From Bugula neritina (taxonomy: Eukaryota > Bryozoa > Gymnolaemata > Cheilostomatida > Bugulidae), in assembly GCA_964035545.1 (NCBI GenBank), contig OZ037772.1:12589818-12653817 (forward strand): a DNA stretch of 64,000 nucleotides, written 5' to 3'. A model generated the notes under the pieces. The model saw nothing but the letters and a program-made list of their open reading frames with translations. It was not told the DNA's origin and searched no databases. A program made the translations under genes and the position numbers. Below are positions 1-12,500 of the stretch, piece after piece. Numbering within the stretch: position 1 is the first letter of the stretch; every line of letters begins with the position of its first letter.

Positions 1-3000
1 TGTCTTGTGAAGGACGGGGAGTAACTTGAACCACACGCGTAATCAGTTTTATTACAAGCTAATTATTTTCTAGATTTCTATCAATAACTTTATGTGACCC
101 AAATCATCAGCATGAATTGCATCTGATACAGTGATCTTCATAATCATTGTGAGTTAGGTAATTATTACCGCACTACATTAAATTTCATAGAGCAAGAAGC
201 ATTTATTTTATGTTATAATTAGTATTAGGAATTAGTTATTTCAATTCAGAAATTTGATTTATGATTGAATTTCAATATCTATTTAATAAATCCTAAAACT
301 AAAACTTTAAAAATAAAAGTAAATTAAGTTCTAACTTGAGACTTATTACTTATAGTTGTAACTTGCTCTTAGTCTTACAGTTACTACTTACTAGTTACTA
401 CTCAGAGTTGGTTTTCAAGTTCAAGTTTAACTTATTTTAATTCAATTTAAAAGTGATTATTCGACTAAATTTTAAGTTTGCAACCTGGTCCTGTGATTCA
501 TCATCAGTCGCAGTTTGTGAACTTAAAGTGAAAGTCAACATCTTACAGTTTGAGTTACTGGAATATGCATATTGATAAGGTCAGAGAGAAAATCCAAGAG
601 TGAGATTGAGATTTTAACAGCAACACTTATAGTTATATTTATAAGTTATACATATTGGAGCAATACTCACAGTTGGAATTTTTATCTTTTGACTCTAGCG
701 TTACTATTATATCTGCAACACTCGAAGTTTAGTGGCAGTCACAGTGAGTTTGAGTCTTGAGTTAAACCAAGAGAGGAAATATTAATAGCTTCTGCTTGCA
801 GCAACGTCCTTAACTCCTGCAAGTGAATCACAATGCGGTCAGGTTGATGAAATTTAACAGTGGAAAATAATCTTTGGAAATTAATCTTTATTCATAAATG
901 TAAGTTGAAGTCTCTACAAGGCATTAAGCATTACATTTACTAAATCGTGTTGTTGCCATATGGACATATTTATATACAAATCATGTTGAGAATTGTTATT
1001 GTAATTCTTCGTTTCATTAAATCAATTTTATTTTTTGATTTATATAGTTTACTCTTCAAACTTACCTGAAATTCAAATCAGGTCGAAGTGGTACATCAGA
1101 GGATACTAGTTTACAATCACTTAATGCTGCACACAGTCATGGGATTTTGATAATTAGGTAAGTATTTTGTATAATGATATACTTGGTTAGTTGTAAGTTT
1201 ATTCAAAGCTGATAACATGATAGCATAAGTCTTCACCAAACAACTCCCTACTAGCTGGTAACTGTGTTATATCTAACATCTCTACTGTATTTAGAAATAT
1301 CATGCAGTCTTCTCTCGTTCTGAGTTTATGAGCTAGTTCTGTGTTCAACTGCAATCATGTTAAACTGCCAGGTTTACTTTGACTTCTGTAAGACTCACTT
1401 CTGTTGTTGTGTACATGAGAATAAGTATAAGGATGGATTATATATTTAAATGTGTTATTGGGTTGGATTTTTGGGGCCAAGTACTGACTTTATGTTGGCT
1501 AGTAAGTAGAGATATACTAGTTAGATCAATTTGTCAAAACTTAGAATAAGAATAATTAGTAAAAAGAGACACCAAACATTTATAAGATGTAACTTTGAAG
1601 GTTTAAATCGTGAGAAGAATTTCAGCTTTTAAAAAGTCATAGACAGAAAAAGGGAAGGGAGAACTAAAATTTAGACCTGATGGTTAATTTTTTATGATTT
1701 CTGTGTAAATGCAAGTTGCAAGTATTTGTGTATTATAATGAGATCACATGAGAAGGTAAAGTCAGAGTTTGCAGGCTATGTATAATATGTAGCTGAAGGA
1801 ACAGATCCTGCAGTAAAAAGACTGTTTCATTTGACTGACATTAGGTTTGCGTAGGCTTTGCAACTTTAAAGGTTTTTGTTACTAAATTGAATAGAATGAA
1901 TGAACTGCTGGTGATAACATCTATTCACTTCTCAACTCAACTTTAAGTGACACGGGCCAGACAAACAGACAGACATCAGATAACACAACAATATAACAAT
2001 GTCACACAAACATGCCCCAAACAGCATCACAACAGCTGGCGCCTTGCATATGAACACCAGTGTTTGTTGACTAACTAAGTCCTCACTGTGAGATGGAGAT
2101 AGGCTTGTTTTGACTGAGTGTTGTTTAGGATAATTTTAGCTAACCTTGAAGAGAGCTGCTACCATGTGATCTTGTGAAATGTTGATTGTTTTTGTTTTAT
2201 TTCTTATCGTAAAATGATTCTGAGTAGAGTAGACCATGTCATGTCCTGTGTTCCATATTGGCACACAACTATTGATTTCTGATTTCCTGCAGAGGTAGTG
2301 TTAGGGGGGTAGTTTTAGAAATCAGCTCTTATGCATATTAATGGGCTATTCATATTGTAGTTAAATATATTATGCTATATATACTGACGATGTTGATTCA
2401 TGTGATTGCACATACTGCTTTACTAAACTGAAACTTAGCTTATAATCATACTAGTTTTAGTCTCAACTTCCAGTTATTTTCTTCAAATTCCAAGTCTAAC
2501 TGTCACCTATTTCTAACCTTGACACGCTCTAATAACTATATAAATTAATACTCCCCTCCTCCTACACATAAGATGATTGGAACATCTCAAATTCTCCTCC
2601 TCATATTGTGTCTAAAATGTTTTGAACATAATATGGAAATAAATTGTGAAGATTCGCTTCAGCAAGCATTGCCTTGCCGCCTACATAAATAAAATAATGT
2701 ATTCATGCACTACAAAATAATGTAGTCATGTATCACAATATAATATGTATTGATATGTCACGGAATAATTTTATTGATGTGTTATAAAATAATAAATTCA
2801 GGCATTAAAACTTTCAAAAGTCTGATTTGCATATCGTGTCCAAAAATATTTTGGAGATAATATACAAATAATTAGAGAATAATGATATAGATAAGGAATT
2901 AGCAATAATATCACTATAAGTGCAGGAATTAAAAGATGATGAAATTGTTGAAGGTTTTTGCACTGCAGTCACCATATGGCCTGGAAGTTCACTAGCTTAG

Positions 3001-3555
3001 CCTCAGCCCACACATACCATTAGCATATTTCTAGCCACTCACTCTACTAATACCCACATGGGCACCTTCTTTACTTGAGTAATCAAAATATAATGTGTTT
3101 GTTTAGTGGAAAAGCTTCAATTACTTTTGTCAACTCTGTATGGGCAAAGCAAACACTCCACTACACTAACACACCTCACTTCTAACTAAATATAACTGTA
3201 TATCAAAGTAGCTGCTATACGCTGCCTGCTGCCAGATCATTTGAGGAAGTAGATTGATTCTTGAATTGAAATATTTCAAACTTGATATAATTTAACTACT
3301 GAAATGTTGTATAGTGGTGGTTGGCTATTGAATGGTGCAATACATAAAGTGGTGGTTACAATGTTGGTGTAGAACCACAGCGTACTCAGGTAATCCTTAG
3401 GTATGTAGACCTATCACTCAGGTACAGGTGTGTTTCAATTGTTTGTTATAAAGTACTTTAGTAATAATTAGTATATAATATAAACTAGTATAAACTAATC
3501 CAGTTTTTTAGAATAATTAGTAAGCTATAAACTAATCCAGTATTTGCTGGAGGGG

Positions 3556-3609
3556 TACCCTCATACTACCCTCATACTACCCTCATACTACCCTCATACT
3601 ACCCTCATA
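3556..3609. repeat. 11-bp tandem repeat (TACCCTCATAC)
   Basis: About five near-perfect head-to-tail copies of the 11-bp unit TACCCTCATAC in otherwise unique intergenic DNA. Confidence 0.9.
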
Positions 3610-3982
3610 ACTTGATTACCAGTTTAGCATCTTCAGTGGAATGGTAAAATTAGCTTAACTTAATGCATAACAAAGGAATAGTATTTATAATCAGTTTTAG
3701 TTTGTTTTATGTGGATATGAAAGCCTCTAACTCAGATTTTGCTATAAAAACTGCTTCCAAAATGACAAACTACGCAGAGTAAAGGGAAAGTCAGCAATCT
3801 ACACCCTAATGTTGCTGCATCAACTGCAAAGTCATCAGTGGAAGGCTGCTGTCCTCATGTTAGATTCATTGCCAGTGCAAATACTTGTTGGTTTCCTCAG
3901 CTCCCTTGGGAAATCCTGTCTTTTTGACTCGTGAATTGTTGGTCATGCTGAAAGCCTCTTTCTGAATAATTCATATGTGCAT

Positions 3983-4144
3983 CCTGTCAGCACAGAGCAC
4001 TTGCCATTGCCTGTCAGCACAGAGCACTTGCCATTGCCTGTCAGCACAGATCACTTGCCATTGTCTGTCATGACAGAGCACTTGCCATTGCCTGTCAACA
4101 CAGAGCACTTGTCATCTTCTGTCAGCACAGAGCACTTGCAATCT
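3983..4144. repeat. 27-bp tandem repeat, six copies
   Basis: Six copies of a 27-bp unit built around GTCAGCACAGAGCACTTGCC, diverging towards the right end. Because 27 is a multiple of three, one forward frame stays open and would read as a 9-residue repeat (PVSTEHLPL type). No splice sites or homology support it as a protein, so I treat it as a minisatellite. Confidence 0.85.
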
Positions 4145-5740
4145 CTTGTTACCAATCCTTTCTTTTCCCCCACCCTTGGTAATTCCTGGAGAAGTGTTAT
4201 ACATGTATACTTCCAGGTCAGCACAAAGGGTTTGCATTATTCAGGACTTTCTATGTGTGAGACACTGTAGAGTGTAGAGTGTAGATATACTTGTTGATGT
4301 TCAGCTGTGACATGTGGGAAATAAAGTTCTCTTGTTTTGACAGTTTCTTTAATACAACTTTCCCACTTACTTTATTTAAAATGAAATTATAGTTTCAGCT
4401 ATCTGATTGTATTGACATGACTAGAGAAATCACTCTCTATTCTATCTAATAGTGAGTTACAGAGACATAGAGCTTGTATGTACTCAGTATGTGTCTTCAT
4501 TTTACTAGTTACTAGTTTTATTTCGAGTGTACAGTTTATTTTGACTCAGATATCACTTAGACTTGCAATTACTTCATCATTGCCAAAGACACCACTGAGA
4601 TTAATTCAGTGCTCTCTCTATATCTCACATTTCTCACGGAATCCTTTAGGTCACGAGAAGTGTTTGGACACCATTTTGTGGCTTGTGTACGTGTGTATGG
4701 GGACAAAATGGCCGAGTTTAATGAATCTGTGAGTTAAATCTGGTATTCTACTATGTCACAGTTGAGGTTTTGAGACTCGCAGCCTAGTGAGATACGGAGT
4801 TTAGTGAGATAGGGAGGGAGCACTGTATAGTTTGTAAGGGGTAGAGTTGGTATGTGTACCATCACTTCTGCTCTCCAAGGGGCAATGCCTGGAGCATTGC
4901 AAACCCACTCCATCTTCACGTTCTTCTGCATTCACTTCACGCTCTGCTGAAGTTGACAGCGATTTGACATTCAGATAACTTTTTAATAACAGGCTTAGTA
5001 TAAGTTCTATTCTGCAGTTAAGGGTGGGAGAGTTGACCTTCCCTACTAGCTGTGAAGGTCATTGCTCTATGTATGACCTTGTATCACTATTCTTGTATTC
5101 TCATCCAATTCCTTCTCTTCCAGTACACATCTCACACTGCCTGGGTACTTGCTGCAGTAGATTCTCAAGTTTTAATGTGGAATAATAAGTGCCAAAAAGT
5201 ACAGCAAGTATAAATTTCAAACTAGAGTTTTCACTTGAAATTGCTTTAACATCTCACCATGCACTGCTATTATATTCAATCTCGCAAGACTAAATCGCTG
5301 ACTGTTGCATCAGCTGAACTAACAACAGGTGAAAGCTGCCTTCCAACCTATTGTCAGCTGACTCAATCACCTGCTGCCACCTGCTGCCTATTTGCTGTCA
5401 TCTGTTTATGATCATGTAGCTAAGGTTTGGCATGTTCTCATTAATCAGCTTGTCACAGTGCCTTGACACGCCTTGCAACTAAACACTGCAGAGTATTCCA
5501 TCAGCTGTCTCTTCTCTTACCTCAGCTGTAAGTTAGAGATACTAGTGGGTAGACAACTCACAACTTCTAGTTTAATAGAATGGTATAAATTAGTGAATGG
5601 TTGGTTGAACTCTGCTGCCAGGTTATTTACGTCAGCGGATTACCTCAGCAGTTGAACGGCTGATTAGTTCAATAGTTTATTATACAAGTTCATCCAACAT
5701 ACTCTCTCTTATATACTCTCTATACACTCGCACTTGGTGT

Positions 5741-5802
5741 AGGTACACTCAGGTACACTCAGATACACTCAGGTACACTCAGGTACACTCAGGTACACTC
5801 AG
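5741..5802. repeat. 10-bp tandem repeat (AGGTACACTC)
   Basis: Six copies of AGGTACACTC, the second of them with AGATACACTC. Intergenic, about 0.75 kb upstream of the candidate first RALGPS exon. Confidence 0.9.
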
Positions 5803-6544
5803 GGCAATAAAGTCACTTAACATGCCTGCAGTTTTATTTCTAGTAAACAGAAACACCCATCCGTACCTTTTACAGCAGATAAATATGCTGCCCTCTGGAA
5901 ATTTCCACGCCAGGCAGCATCTTCACCTGGGTGCTGCCTCTGTAACATCAGAGCAATAAAATTATATGATTATATTTCAAGTGTTGTGTTTCACATTTGA
6001 TCTCTCAGGGCACACTTATCAATAGAATATGATCATGTTACTGAAAGTTCTATAGAGATCTTGTTACTAGTCACTACTCTGACCTGACTGACATGTTGAT
6101 TGAATAGAGTTCTCGTATCACTATTTCTGTATTGAAAAGTTATTTTTAGAAGCTTGTTTACAAGTCAGCTGAGGAAACAGCATGACTAACTCTATTTGAG
6201 CTGTTATATTATTTAGTATGTCATTTCTTCACTCAAACTAATATGATTATAGCAGAGTACCAGGGTACAAGGAAGTCCTGGTGATTCAATAATTGTCATT
6301 TCAGTGTTGAGAATTTAATATAATATAATAATGATTTACTGTATCAACTTATCCATTTTGTAACTGTATCAACTTTTCCACTTTGTAACTGTATCAACTT
6401 TTCCATTTTGTATAAACTTGAACATATTCTGTTCATGGCTGTTAATTATTATATTCCCAGGTTTTGAAGATAATGTAGAACCTGAGGAGATCCTCGAATA
6501 GCCAAAGTTCTTTGTGTTGTCATAGCCTGAGCTCTCTAGCCAAC

Positions 6545-9500
6545 ATGACGTCTGCAGAGATTCCACACAAGCATTTAGCCCCTAGCAATGTGTCCCTCGC
6601 CACAGTCGACCTCAAATCTTACAGTCACACAGGCTATTTGGTAAGGAAATACGTCACAACTGTTCATTAGGGAAGATAAATCTTAATCCATTAAGAAGTC
6701 AGTAACGCTGCCTCTCTACTAAAATACTTTTATTGATTTGGATGTAATCATGTATATTTTTTATATTTTATAATAATTTGCTCGTCACGTCACTTTATTG
6801 AATAAGTTAGCCCTGTGCTCACTGGCTGTTAGCTCGAAGTGTATGTGTTGTGAGGAAAATGTTTATATTTTCAACATTATATTAGATTACGTAACTGAGA
6901 GCTAATTTCATCTGTTGTTACGTCTATCTGTGTGTCCTCTACTCTAATGGAGTTTGTGAAGCTTATCTACGCCTATAGTTGACATAAGTGCTTACCATTT
7001 TGTTATATGTTACTGTATATAATATATATTATCAATTATAATATATTACTTTATATACTAGCAATTCTTTGCAATAATATAGATCAATGTGGTTTACGTC
7101 ATGAGTTGTAGATATAGTGTGTTCCCTAAAATAGAAGTTTGTTGAAAATACACTTAATATTCTCTATAATTATTTTAGTTCTATTTTAGAATTGTTTGCT
7201 AAAGATAATGCATATATTTATATTTAGCTGATAGTTCAGCTTCTCTAACTTTACTTAACCACTTAAATCAAACGCTTCGAGTATATTTTTACTCCTGTTA
7301 GAAGTTTCCTCCCACCGGCACTTCTACACCACCAGAAAGATGGAGGCTTACTGAGTCCAGATCTAACAATTCTAAATCTGAAAACTTAACTCTTTGAGTT
7401 GTTCCTCTATGGAACATTTTATTTCCTTTCACATGTAATATAAATATTTATTAACTTTTCCAACGTGAATCAACATTCAGATCTGGATCAGTCAGTCTCC
7501 AGTAGTGATAGTAGAAGTGCCCGGTAGTGACCTTCACCTTCAGTGTCGTGCCTTAGTTATGCTTTACCTGTTGTATTGAGCATTTTGATTGACCGGCAGG
7601 TGAGAGATGAAGAGTACCAGGCGTACACTCTGGTAATGTCTCACAGTAGACAGTCCTCCATGTCCTCTAACAATAGCCAATCACATCAGGTCAGACAACC
7701 CACCAACCAATCACAGCCTTGGGTTTCAAGCACTGTCCAATTAGACTAGTTGTCTGTATATGTTCTAACCAATTGCAGTGGAGTTTCTTAGTAGTGGCTA
7801 CTTATCAATGCTGTGTAGGCTATGGTGATTGGCCAATGCTTTGTAACAATGTTTGTGATTCGTCTAGCTAGTCTAGTTGCTGCTGGTGCTGGAAACACTA
7901 ACCTATTTCAGTTTATGCAGATTTATTGGCTGTTTATTGTATCTTGCAAGATTTCTGCACCTCTAGTTATGTTTCAGTTTCTACTGCTTATCTCTCTATT
8001 TCTCAAACTACTATCTTATTTTCTGTAGATTGCATCTATTTTATGTTGTGTTGCTCTCAGTTTCTGCATATTGATCTTAATCAATGCTTGTATCTTAGTA
8101 ACTGACTGTAGGTTGTCCTGGTTCAAGTATTTGTGTTCTAGTCAATCTCCTCCTCTATATCCAGTATGACATAATATCAAAGCTCAGTATCTAGGTCACA
8201 GCTCTCAACAGCATCTAGGTCATAGCTTTGTTTATTTAAGAGTTGTGTCCCTTTTGTAAGTTTCATCGTGAACTATACCTGCCGTCAGTAACTGAGTGAT
8301 TCACAGACTCAAAATGATTTTGATGAGTGAAGGTGATTTATTTTCAAACTAGTTTTCAACTAAAATGATGATTTATCTGTTAATATTGTTGCTGATGAAA
8401 ATTTAGTCGATGCTAATTGGCTGCTGCTGCTGCTTAGCTCCATCATAACTCCACCATCTGCACATCTGACTAACCAACCAATCCCATTGCTGCACATTGA
8501 ATTTTTATTGGATGTTTGGGAACCAATCAACTGAAACCGCACTCAGTCACGAAGCAATGGGACCGCAGTAAATGCTCTCTTGACTGCTACTAGCTAAAGA
8601 TAAGCACCACAGCCTGTTATAAAAGAAATTTGGTCATGTTTCTGTGACAATGTAATAGTAGTGCTACTGAAACTGGTTGCTATAGCAACTCATGTACCTG
8701 TTTGTTTTTCAAATGCATATCTGCCTACCAAAGCTATTATCTATCAGTTATTGCTTACTCTGTATACTCAGACTGAGAGTGGTACATTGCTTACTCTGTA
8801 TACTCAGACTGAGGCTTACTCTGTATACTCAGACTGAGAGTGTTACATTGCTTACTCTGTATACTCAGACTGAGAGTGTTACATTGCTTACTCTGTATAC
8901 TCAGACTGAGAGTGGTACATTGCTTACTCTGTATACTCAGACTGAGAGTGTTACATTGCTTACTCTGTATACTCAGACTGAGAGTGTTACATTGCTTACT
9001 CTGTATACTCAGACTGAGAGTGTTACATTGCTTACTCTGTATACTCAGACTGAGAGTGTTATATTGCTAACTGTTATACTCAGACTGAGAGTGTTACATT
9101 GCTTACTCTGTATACTCAGACTGAGAGTGTTACATTGCTTACTCTGTATACTCAGACTGAGAGTGGTACATTGCTTACTCTGTATACTCAGACTGAGAGT
9201 GGTACATTGCTTACTCTGTATACTCAGACTGAGAGTGTTACATTGCTTACTCTGTATACTCAGACTGAGAGTGGTACATTGCTTACTCTGTATACTCAGA
9301 CTGAGAGTGGTACATTGCTTACTCTGTATACTCAGACTGAGAGTGGTACATTGCTTACTCTGTATACTCAGACTGAGAGTGGTACATTGCTTACTCTGTA
9401 TACTCAGACTGAGAGTTGTACATTGCTAACTCTGTATACTCAGACTGAGAGTGTTACATTGCTTACTCTGTATACTCAGACTGAGGCTTACTCTGTATAC

Positions 9501-12500
9501 TCAGACTGAGAGTGGTACATTGCTAACTGTTATACTCAGACTGAGAGTGGTACATTGCTTACTCTGTATACTCAGACCGAGAGTGGTACATTGCTTACTC
9601 TGTATACTCAGACTGAGAGTGGTACATTGCTTACTCTGTATACTTGTTATCTGTGACCCTTACCCTCCACTCTCTCTCCTCATGTCCAGTAATGTTTGTA
9701 TCAGCTTGCATCACAGTGTGTTATCACTACTTACTCTACTCTGTCTTTACCACTCTGTCTCCACCACTCTGTCTCTACCACTCTGTCTCTACTATCAGTA
9801 GTGTGTTTACTAGTAGTTCTGTTTTATTATTTGTTTGTCTAGTCACCCCAGTGCATTGAGGAAGTTCAAATAGAATGACTAACTTTTCATACTTTCATTT
9901 TTATCACAAGGAAACTGTGGAAGTTTCCAATTAATTCATTTTATAAGATTCTAACATGAGACACAATATATCAAACTGTAAATGTTTGAGGCCCCTTCTC
10001 CCTATTCCCATCTTTACTAATCATTTCCATGTCAGGGGTAAAGTAAAGTTACTCACTAATGATGAGTTTGACTGTTGGAGAGTAAGACTGAATCACTCAC
10101 AGTCAGAGTAACTCATAGTAACTCTGACAAGAGTTACACAGTTAGACTGAGTTCCACTCATACAGCCCCATGTGTCCTGGAAAATCATCTTGTATTTCTA
10201 TAGATAACACCCTGCCATGTTAAAGTCTCTGCTGTACATTAACTCTTGTGATTACTACGTTACAGTACGAGGGTCAGGAGCTGACTGAGTCTGCCGGGAA
10301 GAGTTTTGATGCCGTGATATTCGACCCCTCAAAGGTCTCTCCTGAGGATTTCGCTGTAAGTGACGTTTGCATTTACTTGAACCGTTTTATTTGTGGGAGT
10401 TGTTTTCTCTAACCATCGAAGAGTAACAACAATGTTAAGTGTTGAAGGAAAGTACGAAGGTATAAACACACTAATCAGACTGACTTTTATTTAGTAAATA
10501 TTGTGAGACTGTATTAGTATGACGCAATGCTGTCAACTTATCTAAATGATAAAATGAAGAAATATATTTTTATCTGATGGCTAAATGTCTTTACTGATGT
10601 GCTGCACAACACAAATAGTAAACACTTCTGTCCAATTAAACTGAGTTATTTTTTAGTGTTTACTTTATTAATAACACTGTCCTACCGTCTGCAGCTGCAG
10701 TGTTACTAACATCAATAAAGTGATTATCACTCACTATGCTAGCTGATAAGGTGCTGATAACTCCCAATAACATCTCACTGCTTGTAGAGTCAAATAACTC
10801 TCCTGGACTTTCCCGTCTTCCAGTCTATTACTCCGAGTGAGCTCACTTCCTGCTCATGGAGTACGAAGGACAAACTAGTGAAGGCGCCACACGTAGTCCA
10901 CTTCACTCGGCGATTCAACCAGGTTAGTGCGGGTGGGGTAAACTGCGTGCCCCTTCAGTCAGTTTGTAGAAAGTGAAAATATCATGGCTATGACATGATA
11001 AAAACGACCAGCACTTCAACTTAATTTTGTACTTTTAGAAATCAAAGTAATCCTCTCTTTATAATGATTGCTCTTTGTAATTTAGTGTCTTAGTTATATA
11101 ATAGAGATGTTAATATTGAAGTTGTCTTATCTCTGCAGGTGAACTTCTGGGTGCAGATGACAATCTTGAATACACAGACTCTGCAGAAGAGGGCGGAGAT
11201 TCTGTCTCTCTTCATCAAAATAGCCAAAGTAAGGCCTTCTCTGATTGGCTGATTTATATTCATTAATAAATTGTATGACTTGTTTGTGCATCTCCTTCAA
11301 CTTTTCAAAAAAAATTTAACAATAGTCTAGTGGCCAAAATAAACTTTTTAGAGTATTTTAACTATTTCTGCTTGGCATATACCCACTGCGTAGCGCGATT
11401 TATAGTCATGTGACTTCTGCTCATGTGACCTCTAGTCATGTGACTGTATATTTATAGCAATTATATTACCTCAACAATCTCCACTCCGTGATGGCCATAA
11501 TATCCGCTTTACAAAGTGCACCCATCTTCAGACTTTCCCATACCTGGAGTGTGAGTAACTCTACTATCAGTCAGTTATACTACTATGAGTCAGTTATACG
11601 ACTACCAGTCAGTTGTACTATCAGTTAGTTATATTACTACTTGCTAATAATAGTATATTATAGACTACTAGTTCTATGAGTTATTTTATTACAATATGCT
11701 AGGTACTGATTGATAACTAATATTTGATACAGATACTATTTAGTAATAATAAATATTTACATTGATACTGCTACCAGGTACTACTAGTATTATTCAGTAC
11801 TATTACTTAGTAGTAGTAGTAGTAGCAGTAGCAGTAGTAGTAGTACTGAGAATAAATACTGATATTGAACTCTCTCACTAACTACACTTACTACTTTCAG
11901 CTCATTTCCCGGAAAGACCGGCAGACGTATGAAAAAATGGCCGACCTATTCTCCGAGGACGACAACCGGTCTAACCTGCGCACTTACATGGACTCGGTGA
12001 AGTTACCCTGCATCCCGTACCTGGGGCTATACCTCACGGACATCGTGTACATAGACATCGCACACCCCTACTCCGGGGGCATGGAGAGCAACGCACGCAA
12101 GATCAAGATGAACAACATACTCAGGGTCATTTCAGAGTTCCAGCAATCCCACTACGGTGAGAGAAGGCCAATTCCTGTTTTACGTTCTTTCTCTGTCAAG
12201 TTGGAAACAATAAATGATGGCTGCCATGTTTATTAAATATGTATAATATATATATAGTAAGTTAATGCTGTAATATATGTTTATTAAGTATGTATAATAT
12301 AGATATAGTAACTCAGTACTGTAATATATGATTAGAATTCCCGGTGATGGAGCACATCCAGAGTTATCTGCACTCTGTAAGATATATCGAGGAGTTGCAG
12401 AAGTTTCTAGAAGATGACAACTACAGACTATCTCTGCAGATTGAACCTTCGGGTGAGCTTCTGCAGATAACCTTTGAATTTAATTCTCTGAACACTGATT

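Larger units (their letters stand above)
1..6544. other. Upstream region without a recognisable gene
   Basis: AT-rich DNA upstream of the RALGPS gene. I found no exon with convincing protein similarity on either strand; the open frames here are short and look random. It contains three small tandem arrays (listed separately) and probably holds the RALGPS promoter and any 5' untranslated exons, none of which I can place. Confidence 0.5.

Noticed and set aside
3977-4270. 97-codon frame with 9-residue repeats
   Set aside because: Created by the 27-bp tandem repeat; no supporting exons or homology.
8692-9859. Long forward open frames with 12-residue repeats (LYTQTES and CILRLRV types)
   Set aside because: They follow from a stop-free 36-bp minisatellite inside a RALGPS intron; no start context, splice sites or homology.
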